Below are positions 18,475 through 27,327 of a stretch of DNA of 64,000 bases, piece by piece. The stretch is from an uncultured bacterium (lineage in GTDB: Bacteria; Bacteroidota; Bacteroidia; Bacteroidales; Marinifilaceae). How positions within the stretch are numbered: position 1 is the stretch's first letter; the number at the start of each line of letters is the position of its first letter. Below the pieces are notes generated by a model, which was not told the origin of the DNA, ran no database searches, and saw nothing but the letters and a program-made list of their open reading frames with translations. The stretch is from contig CAJMSX010000014.1 in NCBI GenBank assembly GCA_905216195.1, positions 5,038 through 69,037 on the forward strand. The letters run 5' to 3'. The translations under genes were made by a program, and so were the position numbers.

Positions 18475-19853
18475 CGGATATGAAAAATTACGATGCAATT
18501 ATTATCGGATTCGGTAAAGGCGGTAAGACGCTGGCATCCGATTTGGGAAAAAGGGGTTGGAACGTAGCCCTCGTAGAACGTTCGGCTCAGATGTACGGAG
18601 GAACTTGTATCAATATTGCCTGTATTCCCACCAAGGCTTTGATCCATAGTGCGAAAATCGCCGGATATCATCCGTTGCAGGATTTCGGGCAAAAGTCAGA
18701 AGAGTTCCGCAAAGCTATCGATCAAAAGAATGAGATCACGGCTTTTTTACGGAAGAAAAATTTCGATAATTTAAACAATAATCCCCAGGTGGATTTGTAC
18801 ACGGGAGAAGCGGCTTTTCGTTCGGATAAAGTGATAGAGGTGAAAACCGAAAAAGAGACCCTTCTCCTGACGGCGGAAAAAATATTTATCAATACGGGAG
18901 CTGAAACGGTTATTCCGCCTATAGAAGGCATTGAGGAGACGGAGAATGTATACACCAGTACTTCTATCATGGAATTGAAGCGATTGCCGGAGCGCCTCGT
19001 CATTATCGGAGGTGGATATATCGGTTTGGAATTTGCTTCGATGTTTGCCGGTTTCGGATCCCGGGTGACGGTTCTGGAAAGTTATCCTCATTTGTTGAGC
19101 CGGGAAGACCCGGATATCGCTGAGGCCGTCCGTTCGACACTGGAAAAAAAAGGAATAGTTTTCCGGGTAAATACGCAGGTTTTGTCGGTGAAGAATTCGG
19201 GCGACCGGGTATCGGTAAATTGCCGGGATGCTGCGAAGGGAGAAGAATATGCCGTGGAGGCGGAAGCTTTACTCGTGGCTACGGGACGGCGTCCGGCTAC
19301 CTCTTCTCTTCGGCTGGAAACGACCGGTATAAAGACGGATAAGCACGGTGCCATTGTGGTGAATGAAAAGCTTCAGACCAGCGTAGCGGGAGTGTGGGCG
19401 TTGGGAGATGTAAAAGGAGGACTGCAATTTACTTACATTTCACTCGACGATTACCGGATCATACGGGAACAATTATTCGGGGAGAACGATCGGACGGTTT
19501 CCGACCGTCAGCCGGTAGCCTATTCGGTGTTTATCGATCCTCCTCTGTCACGTATCGGCTTAACGGAAAAAGAAGCGAGAGCCCAGGGTTATGAGGTTTT
19601 GGTGAAAAAGATTGACGTGGCTACGATCCCCCGGGCCCGGGTATTGGGAGGAACGGAGGGTGTATTGAAATCAGTGGTAGATGCTGCAGACGGTAAAATA
19701 CTGGGGTGTTCTCTCTTTTGTGTAGATTCCGAAGAAGTGATCAATACGGTAAGTGTAGCGATAAAAGCGGGATTGGATTATACATTTTTAAGGGATCAAA
19801 TTTATACCCACCCGACCATGAGCGAGTCCCTGAATGATCTGTTTACTTTTTAG
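18471..19853 (+). CDS. rclA: RclA-like pyridine nucleotide-disulfide oxidoreductase
   Basis: 460 residues: N-terminal FAD Rossmann motif (I-I-I-G-F-G-K-G-G-K-T-L), redox pair C-I-N-I-A-C at residues 46 and 51, NAD(P) Rossmann motif I-I-G-G-G-Y-I-G-L-E-F and a C-terminal dimerisation domain with H-P-T-M-S-E. Starting at the second ATG (18480) would number the cysteines 43 and 48, the same as E. coli RclA. The first ATG overlaps the upstream stop, so both starts are possible. RclA is a Cu(II)/flavin reductase that protects against hypochlorous acid. The terminal motif lacks the H-x-x-x-x-E arrangement of true lipoamide dehydrogenases. Second gene of the operon. Confidence 0.9.
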   Translation: MTDMKNYDAIIIGFGKGGKTLASDLGKRGWNVALVERSAQMYGGTCINIACIPTKALIHSAKIAGYHPLQDFGQKSEEFRKAIDQKNEITAFLRKKNFDNLNNNPQVDLYTGEAAFRSDKVIEVKTEKETLLLTAEKIFINTGAETVIPPIEGIEETENVYTSTSIMELKRLPERLVIIGGGYIGLEFASMFAGFGSRVTVLESYPHLLSREDPDIAEAVRSTLEKKGIVFRVNTQVLSVKNSGDRVSVNCRDAAKGEEYAVEAEALLVATGRRPATSSLRLETTGIKTDKHGAIVVNEKLQTSVAGVWALGDVKGGLQFTYISLDDYRIIREQLFGENDRTVSDRQPVAYSVFIDPPLSRIGLTEKEARAQGYEVLVKKIDVATIPRARVLGGTEGVLKSVVDAADGKILGCSLFCVDSEEVINTVSVAIKAGLDYTFLRDQIYTHPTMSESLNDLFTF

Positions 19854-19948
19854 TCGCAGTTCGTGTTGGTCGTTCCGGCCGGGGAAAGCCGGAAGGGATG
19901 AAAGGGAAATGACCGCCAGGAAAGCATTCCACCCGTTTTTTCCCCTTT

Positions 19949-21277
19949 CTATTCATATAAAAGATTGTCCCCGTAAGAAGGACGGGGGGGATACTCCTGC
20001 TGGAAGAAAAAATTATCTTTTCCGAATGCCGGGCGTAATTCGCTGAACCAGGTCGCTTTCGGATCATAGGCGGCGAAAAACGGCACATCGACCCATTTGG
20101 GATTCCGTCCCTGAATGAAACGGAGGACAAATACTTTTTCCTCCTGGATTTCCGTTATACCCAAAATTTGAATTTTTCCAGGTTCATCGCTCATACTGGG
20201 ACCCCGTACCGTCCGGCAAATGCCGCTGACCTGCCGGTAGGCCTTGCGAAAGATATCCCAGCATTTTTCGAGGGGAAGTTCAAAATAATGTTTTGCTCCG
20301 GTATCCCGGGCTACGAACATATAATAAGGTATACAATTCAAATCGACCTGTTTGCGCCACATTTCCGACCAGAGGTCCGGTGAGTCATTGATATGTTTCA
20401 GTAAGGGCGATTGGGTGCGGATTTGTGCGCCGGTATTCCGGATGTTCCGAATGGCTTGCTGTACCGCTTTTGTGGAGAGTTCCACCGGATGATTGAAATG
20501 GGCTTGAAAGGAGAGGTTTTTTCCAGCAGCGGTCACTTTCTCGAATAAACGGAGAATATCATCCGCATCGGTGTCCGAAATAAAGCGATAAGGCCAGTAA
20601 GCTAAGGATTTAGAACCGATGCGTATGGTTTGAATGTGTTCGAAACCGGCTTGTAGTAAAGGTTCCACGTAAGCTGATAACAAGGAAGCGCTCATGGTCA
20701 TCGGGTCTCCTCCGGTGAACAGAATATCGGTCACCTGGGGGTGCAGACGCAGATAGTTGAGCAGCAGGTCCGTTTCTTTCATGGCGAATTTGAGTTCGTT
20801 CATGCCGGTGAATTGGGGCCAGCGGAAACAAAAACTACAATAAGCATGGCACGTTTGTCCCTGTGCCGGAAAAAACAGAACGGTTTCCCGGTATTTATGC
20901 TGAATACCCTTTAAGCGGGTGTTCCCCAACATCGGTACATTGTGTTCTTGGCCGGCCGGATTGGGGTTCAATTCCAGTCGGATAGCGTTTACGGTAGCCG
21001 TAAATTTATCTTTTTCGACCGGCTGTTCCAGTAATTTCCGAATGGTCGTATAATATTTTTTGGACAGCATTTCCCGGCGGGGAAAGTTTAAGGTGAAAAT
21101 AGGGTCGGTAGCAATCCGCTCCCAGTCGATCAGTTCTTCTACAACATAATTATTGGTCTTGAACGGCAATACCCTTCCTACCACCTCAATCGCATCTAGT
21201 TCTTCCGAAGATAAACGGGCTATCTGAGGTATATTCCGGTAATTTGCCAGTCCGTAAGCCTGATAGGTTCGTTTCAT
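19949..21277 (-). CDS. KamA-family radical SAM protein (lysine 2,3-aminomutase-like)
   Basis: 442 residues. The radical SAM cluster motif C-H-A-Y-C-S-F-C has Cys143, 147 and 150. T-G-G-D-P (188-192) is the SAM-binding GGDP motif, and R-T-Q-S-P-L-L-K-H-I-N-D (287-298) resembles the KamA substrate/PLP region. In lysine 2,3-aminomutases the PLP lysine sits in a P-G-G-G-G-K loop; here the corresponding stretch is S-D-E-P-G-K with Lys368, so the lysine seems kept while the loop is changed. The family includes lysine and glutamate 2,3-aminomutases and EpmB. The exact substrate is uncertain. Monocistronic, convergent with the rcl operon. Confidence 0.85.
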   Translation of the reverse strand: MKRTYQAYGLANYRNIPQIARLSSEELDAIEVVGRVLPFKTNNYVVEELIDWERIATDPIFTLNFPRREMLSKKYYTTIRKLLEQPVEKDKFTATVNAIRLELNPNPAGQEHNVPMLGNTRLKGIQHKYRETVLFFPAQGQTCHAYCSFCFRWPQFTGMNELKFAMKETDLLLNYLRLHPQVTDILFTGGDPMTMSASLLSAYVEPLLQAGFEHIQTIRIGSKSLAYWPYRFISDTDADDILRLFEKVTAAGKNLSFQAHFNHPVELSTKAVQQAIRNIRNTGAQIRTQSPLLKHINDSPDLWSEMWRKQVDLNCIPYYMFVARDTGAKHYFELPLEKCWDIFRKAYRQVSGICRTVRGPSMSDEPGKIQILGITEIQEEKVFVLRFIQGRNPKWVDVPFFAAYDPKATWFSELRPAFGKDNFFFQQEYPPRPSYGDNLLYE

Positions 21278-21825
21278 TCCTTTATTTTTTTTTTATTTTC
21301 TTTTATCATGCGCACTCCTCCCCGGAGGCTGAAAGTTTTCTTGCGGTTACCGTAAGAAATAAAAGAGATGTTTCCAGTTTTGAATCTCTCCGCCCGACCC
21401 GTTCAACACCTACCATAAAACCCACTCTAGAAAAGTGAATCTAAAAAATTCAAACGACCTTCCTAAATTATAAAAAAATCATGAATTCTCCTAGTGAATC
21501 GATTTTTATGCTCTAAAATTACCGATTTCGGTTTTTCTGTCTTCTTTTCCTGGTTTAGCGGTGGTTTGAACTCAGGTTTCCGGCGGCTGAACCGAACAAA
21601 GGCATATATTCCCTTCCTGGAAGCGGCATTCGGCCGGATTTAAGACAACCGGCTCTTGGAAAAAAGACGGTTGTATCTATTTTTGCGGCTGCTGGATTTT
21701 ATACGGAAATTCGAAGCCGGGGGTTTGAAGGAAAAAGGGAATTCGATTTTCAGATTTTCCTAAGGTATCGGGTTGTTAAAAAATAGCGTGTAAATGAGAG
21801 ATGGGAGAAAAGTAAACCTATTTTT

Positions 21826-21936
21826 AAAAAAAGGGACTGTCTGTATCTGGTTGTAATCAAAAGGCGGGGTTGACAGACAGTCCCGTTGGCGTAATGTGTG
21901 CTGTGTATGTGGCCTTTTGAATGATTACTTACGAAA
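21826..21936 (-). ncRNA. Candidate structured small RNA with own promoter and terminator
   Basis: The minus strand carries TTTG (21974-21971), 20 bases, then TTACTTTG (21950-21943), close to the Bacteroidota promoter. About 100 bases later a perfect 12-bp hairpin (GGGACTGTCTGT/ACAGACAGTCCC, 21884-21833) is followed by seven T. A second pairing joins GTAATC and AAAAGGC near the 5' end (21928-21912) to the hairpin loop (21865-21853), which would form a pseudoknot or alternative fold. There is no ORF. The rest of 21278-22054 shows no gene. Confidence 0.5.
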
Positions 21937-22054
21937 TCTGGACAAAGTAAATAAAAAATATTTACTATTGCAAAAGAATTGGAATTTTTTTTATTCTTAT
22001 TTTATTTATTACATTTACCCGATATAAAAAATTAATTTTTAAAACCGTACAATA

Positions 22055-23332
22055 ATGAATAGGTGTGTCTTTTTACTTCTGTTATTCTGTAGCTCGTTGG
22101 GCTCGGTTCAGGCTCAGTTCGATAAGTATTTTTGGGATAAAACCATGCGTTTTGATTTTTATCATTGCGGCAATAGCACTACTCAGGAATATTTTTTTGA
22201 TGAGTTGATCGAAGAGCCCTACTGGGCCGGTTCGAAAGTTTCCCTGATCGATGATACCGGTTATGGAAATCAAATGTTTAAAATAGTGGATGCTGCTACT
22301 GGAAAACTGCTTTATTCCCGTACCTATTGTACGCTTTTTAACGAATGGCAGACTACGGAAGAAGCATCAAAGACCAGTAAATGTATGCCTGAGTCGGTAA
22401 TTTTTCCTTATCCGAAAAACGATGTGCGGATCGAGTTGTATGCGCGGAACCGGAAAGGGATTTATGAAAAGAAATTCGAGTATGACATACAAGTAAAGAA
22501 TTATTTTATTCGTAAGTTTTCGCCTCAATATGAAACTTTTGAAGTGGCTTATAACGGCAATCCCGAACACCGGGTAGATTTGGTGCTTTTGCCCGAAGGC
22601 TATTCGGAAAATGAAAAAGAAAAATTTATAGAGGCCTGCCGGACGTTTGCCCGGGAATTTTTCAGTTATTCTCCTTTTAAGGAAAATGCCTATCGTTTTA
22701 ATATACGGGCTGTATGGGCGCCTTCCCACGAATCGGGCGTAACGATCCCCGGGGAACATCTGTGGAGAAAAACTGCAGCTAAGGCTTCTTTTTATACCTT
22801 CGATTCCGAGCGTTATCAGATGATAGAAGATTTTCAGAATCTGAGAGATCTGGCCGCTCATGTTCCTTATGAATATATTTATGTATTGTCGAATACCCAA
22901 AAATACGGAGGAGGCGGCATTTACAACTTTTACGGCATCAGTGCGGCCAATCATCCTACCCGCACAGGCAAGATATATGTGCATGAATTCGGACATGTTT
23001 TGCTGGGTTTGGGAGATGAGTATGTAGGGAATGTATCTTATAACGACATGTATCCGACCGATGTGGAACCCTGGGAGGAGAATCTGACGACTTTGGTAAA
23101 TTTCGACCGTAAGGAATGGAAAAAAATGCTGGATTCCGATACTCCCGTACCTACTCCTCTGACAGACAAAAATTCCCGCAAGCTGGGGGTATATGAAGGC
23201 GGGGGATATGTCGCTAAGGGAGTGTACCGGCCGTGGCCGAATTGTCTGATGAACAATTTGCATACGATAGATGAATTCTGTCCCGTATGTAAAGCGGCTA
23301 TTCAGAAACAAATCAATTTCCTTTGCAAATGA
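22055..23332 (+). CDS. Secreted M64 family metallopeptidase (IgA-peptidase family)
   Basis: 425 residues. A signal peptide ends near V-Q-A-Q (residue 21). The N-terminal domain (about 25-165) is an M64 N-type beta domain. The catalytic domain begins at V-D-L-V-L-L-P-E-G-Y and contains the zinc motif H-E-F-G-H at 310-314 in the context H-V-L-L-G-L-G-D-E-Y, typical of M64 peptidases. A C-terminal C-P-V-C pair near residue 412 could bind metal or form a disulfide. The founding member cleaves IgA, but most homologues have no proven substrate. Monocistronic, with a strong terminator 34 bases downstream. Confidence 0.9.
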   Translation: MNRCVFLLLLFCSSLGSVQAQFDKYFWDKTMRFDFYHCGNSTTQEYFFDELIEEPYWAGSKVSLIDDTGYGNQMFKIVDAATGKLLYSRTYCTLFNEWQTTEEASKTSKCMPESVIFPYPKNDVRIELYARNRKGIYEKKFEYDIQVKNYFIRKFSPQYETFEVAYNGNPEHRVDLVLLPEGYSENEKEKFIEACRTFAREFFSYSPFKENAYRFNIRAVWAPSHESGVTIPGEHLWRKTAAKASFYTFDSERYQMIEDFQNLRDLAAHVPYEYIYVLSNTQKYGGGGIYNFYGISAANHPTRTGKIYVHEFGHVLLGLGDEYVGNVSYNDMYPTDVEPWEENLTTLVNFDRKEWKKMLDSDTPVPTPLTDKNSRKLGVYEGGGYVAKGVYRPWPNCLMNNLHTIDEFCPVCKAAIQKQINFLCK

Positions 23333-23365
23333 GCGGCCCATTTTAGGTAAGCTTGGAAGTTACTG

Positions 23366-23396
23366 GAGGGAGACGGAAAGGTGCTCCCTCTTTTTT
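23366..23396 (+). terminator. Terminator after the M64 peptidase gene
   Basis: GAGGGAG/CTCCCTC stem followed by six T. Confidence 0.75.
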
Positions 23397-23477
23397 GGGT
23401 ATATTTAGAGCCGAAAGTCGGTTTCAGTGAGAATCTTTGCGAGAGAAAAGCCTTCTTCCAGAAAGGTCTGAACGGAA

Positions 23478-23825
23478 TTACAGCAGGGTCAGGTAAAACT
23501 GAAAATCAAAAATCCGGAAAGCAGTTTCCCGGGGAAAACGGTATTTTCGGATAAAAGGAATACTGAGCATAAGTTGGAAGGTTTTAAACACCGGTATGAT
23601 TTTGTCTTCGGGAATCGTGATGCCTTTTGTCTCCTGGTATTTTTTTAAAGCATACCGGTAAATCCGGTATTCGTATTGGTGTTCATAATCCCTTTTCAAA
23701 TATTCTCCGATGGGTACGGAAATGTGCCAGATTTTAAAAAGGTCTTCGGGTACTTCATCAAAAGTTGCATCAATATGACGATCAATGAAAGCAAAACTTT
23801 GTTTTTCAATTTCCTCGATATCCAT
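23478..23825 (-). CDS. Hypothetical protein, 115 residues
   Basis: I do not recognise this protein. It is charged and soluble-looking, rich in Tyr/Phe/Ile/Lys, predicted mostly helical and without a signal peptide. Its coding status is supported by an ATG with A-rich upstream sequence and by lack of other overlapping candidates. It starts about 28 bases after the apparent terminator of the structured RNA at 23853-24016, so that RNA may be its cis-acting leader rather than a separate gene. Confidence 0.6.
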   Translation of the reverse strand: MDIEEIEKQSFAFIDRHIDATFDEVPEDLFKIWHISVPIGEYLKRDYEHQYEYRIYRYALKKYQETKGITIPEDKIIPVFKTFQLMLSIPFIRKYRFPRETAFRIFDFQFYLTLL

Positions 23826-23852
23826 TTTTCCACACTTTAGATGTTCCGTTTG

Positions 23853-24016
23853 AAAATAAAAAAGCGTGAGCTCTACTTATTTCACTACAAAGGTTTTGAC
23901 GGACCCGAAAGACAAAACAAGCAAGCCCACGCTTCTGTAGCGGATACATAAAGCGTAGGCGTTGCACATTTTTCTCGTCTTTCAATAAACGTCAAATTTT
24001 TGTAGAGAGATGAATG
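23853..24016 (-). ncRNA. Candidate structured RNA (6S-like rod or attenuating leader)
   Basis: The minus strand has TATATTTG (24030-24023) followed by a rod-like fold. The closing stem is CTACAAA/TTTGTAG (24005-23999 with 23891-23885). Inside it are TTTGACG/CGTCAAA, GAAAGAC/GTCTTTC, an internal bubble, and GCCTACGCTT/AAGCGTGGGC (23960-23951 with 23934-23925) capped by a 16-nt loop. AAGCGTGGGC can instead pair with GCTCACGCTT (23871-23862), which runs into T-rich sequence: a terminator competing with the inner stem. Length about 160 nt. Rod plus bubble recalls 6S RNA; the competing stems recall attenuation. Identity unproven. Confidence 0.5.
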
Positions 24017-24022
24017 CAAACG

Positions 24023-24030
24023 CAAATATA
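24023..24030 (-). promoter_or_regulatory. -7 element of the structured RNA
   Basis: TATATTTG on the minus strand. Confidence 0.5.
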
Positions 24031-24046
24031 CATTGTTTAATACAAT

Positions 24047-24067
24047 ATTGCACTATATTTGTGCAAT
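24047..24067. promoter_or_regulatory. Operator-like palindrome near the structured-RNA promoter
   Basis: ATTGCAC, 7 bases, GTGCAAT: perfect 7-bp arms covering the -33 region of the minus-strand promoter. The centre also reads TATATTTG on the plus strand. Confidence 0.45.
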
Positions 24068-24110
24068 TATATGACAAAGTAAATAATAATAATTGATTTT
24101 ACAAAATAAA

Positions 24111-24132
24111 AAGGACGTCATCGACGTCCTTT
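24111..24132 (-). terminator. Terminator after gapA
   Basis: AAGGACGTC/GACGTCCTT with a 3-base loop and A/T tracts on both sides, just downstream of the gapA stop. Confidence 0.75.
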
Positions 24133-24154
24133 ATTATTAAATATATCGGAAAAA

Positions 24155-25171
<1,017 letters not shown>

Positions 25172-25199
25172 TTAGTGATACAAATTCTGAAATTTTCTT

Positions 25200-25207
25200 C
25201 AAATTTA
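25200..25207 (-). promoter_or_regulatory. -7 element of gapA
   Basis: TAAATTTG on the minus strand, 40 bases before the ATG. Confidence 0.55.
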
Positions 25208-25833
25208 TAATAAACTCATTTATTATGCCCGGTTGAAGGGGTAAAACTTTCTTAAAAAATACACAATCGTTTACGTCTTTTGCTTTGTTCCCTACGTTCT
25301 CTGAGGGTTGCAGTCTCTTCCGGAATAAAATTCATTTCCCTTTCTTTTTGCTATTCTCATTCCTTCTTTTCAGTTTGACGGCCTCCCTTCTTCCGTTTCT
25401 GTTCTTTCCGTTTTTTTCCGTTTTAAATGAATGATAGTCACAAAGGTAGATATAAAATATCAGATAGAAAAGTTTACTGCCTAAAAACCATCGAAATAAT
25501 TGCTTGAGGAAAGGAGAGCCCTTGGGAAAAATTTTCCCGGATTTTTCATTCTCTTTTTTCTTATCCGAAAGTGCGGAATCGGTTTTTGAATGGAAGGAGA
25601 AGTTTGTAAATGGCGGTTGAGAGGCTTTTAACCGGTATTTCCCTTTCGGCAAAAAACAAGACCCGGTTAGAGGAAGGGGGACAACATCCGGAAAATAGCA
25701 GGAGGAGGCTGTAAATTGGTCATACGATATGCGGGGTTTTGGCCGGCAGCATACCTTAGCTATAAGTTGTTAGGAAAAGAAAGAATTTTAGGAAAAAATA
25801 TAAGTGAGTGAATAAAATTTGTTCAAAATATTT

Positions 25834-25862
25834 TTTGCAAACGTTTTAAATAATTATCTTTG
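25834..25862 (+). promoter_or_regulatory. Promoter of a small plus-strand transcript
   Basis: TTTG (25834-25837), 17 bases, TATCTTTG (25855-25862). The surrounding stretch 25208-25833 holds no gene I can support. Confidence 0.55.
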
Positions 25863-25868
25863 ACCTAT

Positions 25869-25946
25869 CAATATAGAATTATATTGCTTTATAAGTGTAG
25901 TAAATTTATTGTTAGTGTGTTTAAAAGAGGCTTCGGCCTCTTTTTT
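25869..25946 (+). ncRNA. Candidate small RNA convergent with tilS
   Basis: From the inferred start near 25869 to a UUCG-capped terminator is about 78 nt, with no start-codon-led ORF of note. The terminator overlaps the tilS stop codon on the other strand. Evidence is promoter plus terminator only. Confidence 0.4.
25924..25946. terminator. Bidirectional terminator (small RNA and tilS)
   Basis: AAGAGGC-TTCG-GCCTCTT with T6 on the plus strand and T4 on the minus strand; the UUCG tetraloop makes it unusually stable. Confidence 0.8.
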
Positions 25947-27288
25947 ACGGAAGGGGTTTAATTTGTAAAATACGTTGAGTCAGCGAGCTGACTTTAAATC
26001 GTTCATCCGGCCGGTGGCCGATAATCCATGCAATTTTTTTATCGGAGAGTAGAAGTCGACATTCTTCTTTTTGTTTCGTGCTGAATTTCTGATCTATAAA
26101 AAAGTCGCTGACTTTTTTTTGGAGCTTATTCATGCCGAGCGGACAAAAGCGATCTCCCTTTTCCCAATTTCGGACGGTCAGCGGAAAATGCAGCTTATCG
26201 GCGTCGAAGCAACCGATTGCCGGATCGGAGGGAATTTGGAAGTCGGGAGTGCGGGGGAAAATCTCTAAGCGGTAAATTTTCCCCTGGAGGTCGAACTCGC
26301 CTTCTTTTTCCAGAAGCAGGACCGTTGTAGGAGATTCGTTTTTTTTGTATAAACGCCAGTAGGTTCGGCCTTTGGTCAGGAGATAGTGTTCCGAATAAAA
26401 CTTTTTTCCAGGCGTGGCATCGTGGGTTCCTAAGATATCTTCCGTCTGGGTTTTGTTGAAACCGTAGGGTTTTAAGATTTCATACAGCAAGGTATAAGGA
26501 GCCGGAGTGGACAGTGTTTCCCGGATGTGAATCAGGATTTCGTTATTTTTGCTCTCGGTTACTTTTGCCTGAAGTTCCCGGATCGCTTGAGTATAAATGT
26601 TGTAGACTTCCGTCAGGTGATGACAGTTTTCCCGGACGGTAGATAAAAAGGAAGGATTGATCTCTTTACATACGGGAATGATTTTATGCCGGATTTTATT
26701 CCGGATAAAATCCAGACTTTGGTTGGAGGAATCGATACGGTAGCCCACTTGTTGAGTCTGGAGGTAGTTTAAGATTTCGGCTCTGGAGCAACTCCATAAG
26801 GGGCGGAGTAAATTGCCCTTGACGGGCTTGATTCCGGTGAGTCCCCGTATACCGGTGCCCCGGCATATGTTGATAAAAATCGTTTCGGCCACATCGTCCG
26901 CATGATGACCGGTAACGATGTAATCCATTTTTTTCTTTTCCAGCATTTCCCGGAACCAGCGATAACGTAGTTCCCGGGCCGCCATCTCGATACTGATTCC
27001 GTTTTCTCCGGCATAACGGGCGGTATCGAATTTTTTTACACTCAAAGGGATTCCGTAAGTTTCACAGAAACGTTTGACAAATTGTTCGTCCATATTGGAT
27101 TCCTTTCCCCTCAGTCCGAAATTACAATGCAGGGCGTAAATCTTCAAATTCATATATTTGAAAAGGTGAAGCAAGGCCATGGAATCGGGACCTCCGCTCA
27201 CTGCCAGGATAAAGCCCGCGTCTTTCGGAATCCGATGTTCTTCCAGGAATTTACCGATTACTTTTTGCATGACTGTCTGTTTTTTCAA
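25945..27288 (-). CDS. tilS: tRNA(Ile)-lysidine synthase
   Basis: 447 residues. The ATP-pyrophosphatase P-loop S-G-G-P-D-S is at 31-36. R-x-x-R-Y-x-W/F and G-H-H-A-D-D-V-A-E-T follow, and C-x-G-T-G-I-R-G-L-x-G-I completes the N-type core. The C-terminal region has the TilS substrate-binding fold (N-W-E-K-G-D-R-F-C-P-L-G, about 370-381). The enzyme converts C34 of the AUA-reading tRNA-Ile to lysidine and is essential in most bacteria. Last gene of the alkD-uup-tilS operon, 39 bases behind uup; its stop sits in the terminator stem. Confidence 0.96.
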   Translation of the reverse strand: MKKQTVMQKVIGKFLEEHRIPKDAGFILAVSGGPDSMALLHLFKYMNLKIYALHCNFGLRGKESNMDEQFVKRFCETYGIPLSVKKFDTARYAGENGISIEMAARELRYRWFREMLEKKKMDYIVTGHHADDVAETIFINICRGTGIRGLTGIKPVKGNLLRPLWSCSRAEILNYLQTQQVGYRIDSSNQSLDFIRNKIRHKIIPVCKEINPSFLSTVRENCHHLTEVYNIYTQAIRELQAKVTESKNNEILIHIRETLSTPAPYTLLYEILKPYGFNKTQTEDILGTHDATPGKKFYSEHYLLTKGRTYWRLYKKNESPTTVLLLEKEGEFDLQGKIYRLEIFPRTPDFQIPSDPAIGCFDADKLHFPLTVRNWEKGDRFCPLGMNKLQKKVSDFFIDQKFSTKQKEECRLLLSDKKIAWIIGHRPDERFKVSSLTQRILQIKPLP

Positions 27289-27327
27289 ATGTATAAATTA
27301 ATCCGGATGAGGCCGTGGCTCCTTCGG

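Noticed and set aside
19873..19894. Hairpin TTCCGGC/GCCGGAA between rclA and the KamA-like gene
   Set aside because: No T run on either strand; the GC-rich stem could be chance.
22367..23341. 324-codon minus-strand frame opposite the M64 peptidase
   Set aside because: Lies wholly antisense to a gene with clear catalytic motifs; composition (Arg/Ile/His-rich, no domain) is that of a shadow frame.
25332..25652. 106-codon minus-strand frame between gapA and the small RNA
   Set aside because: Low-complexity Lys/Asn/Gly sequence, no promoter at its start, no family resemblance; treated as non-coding.
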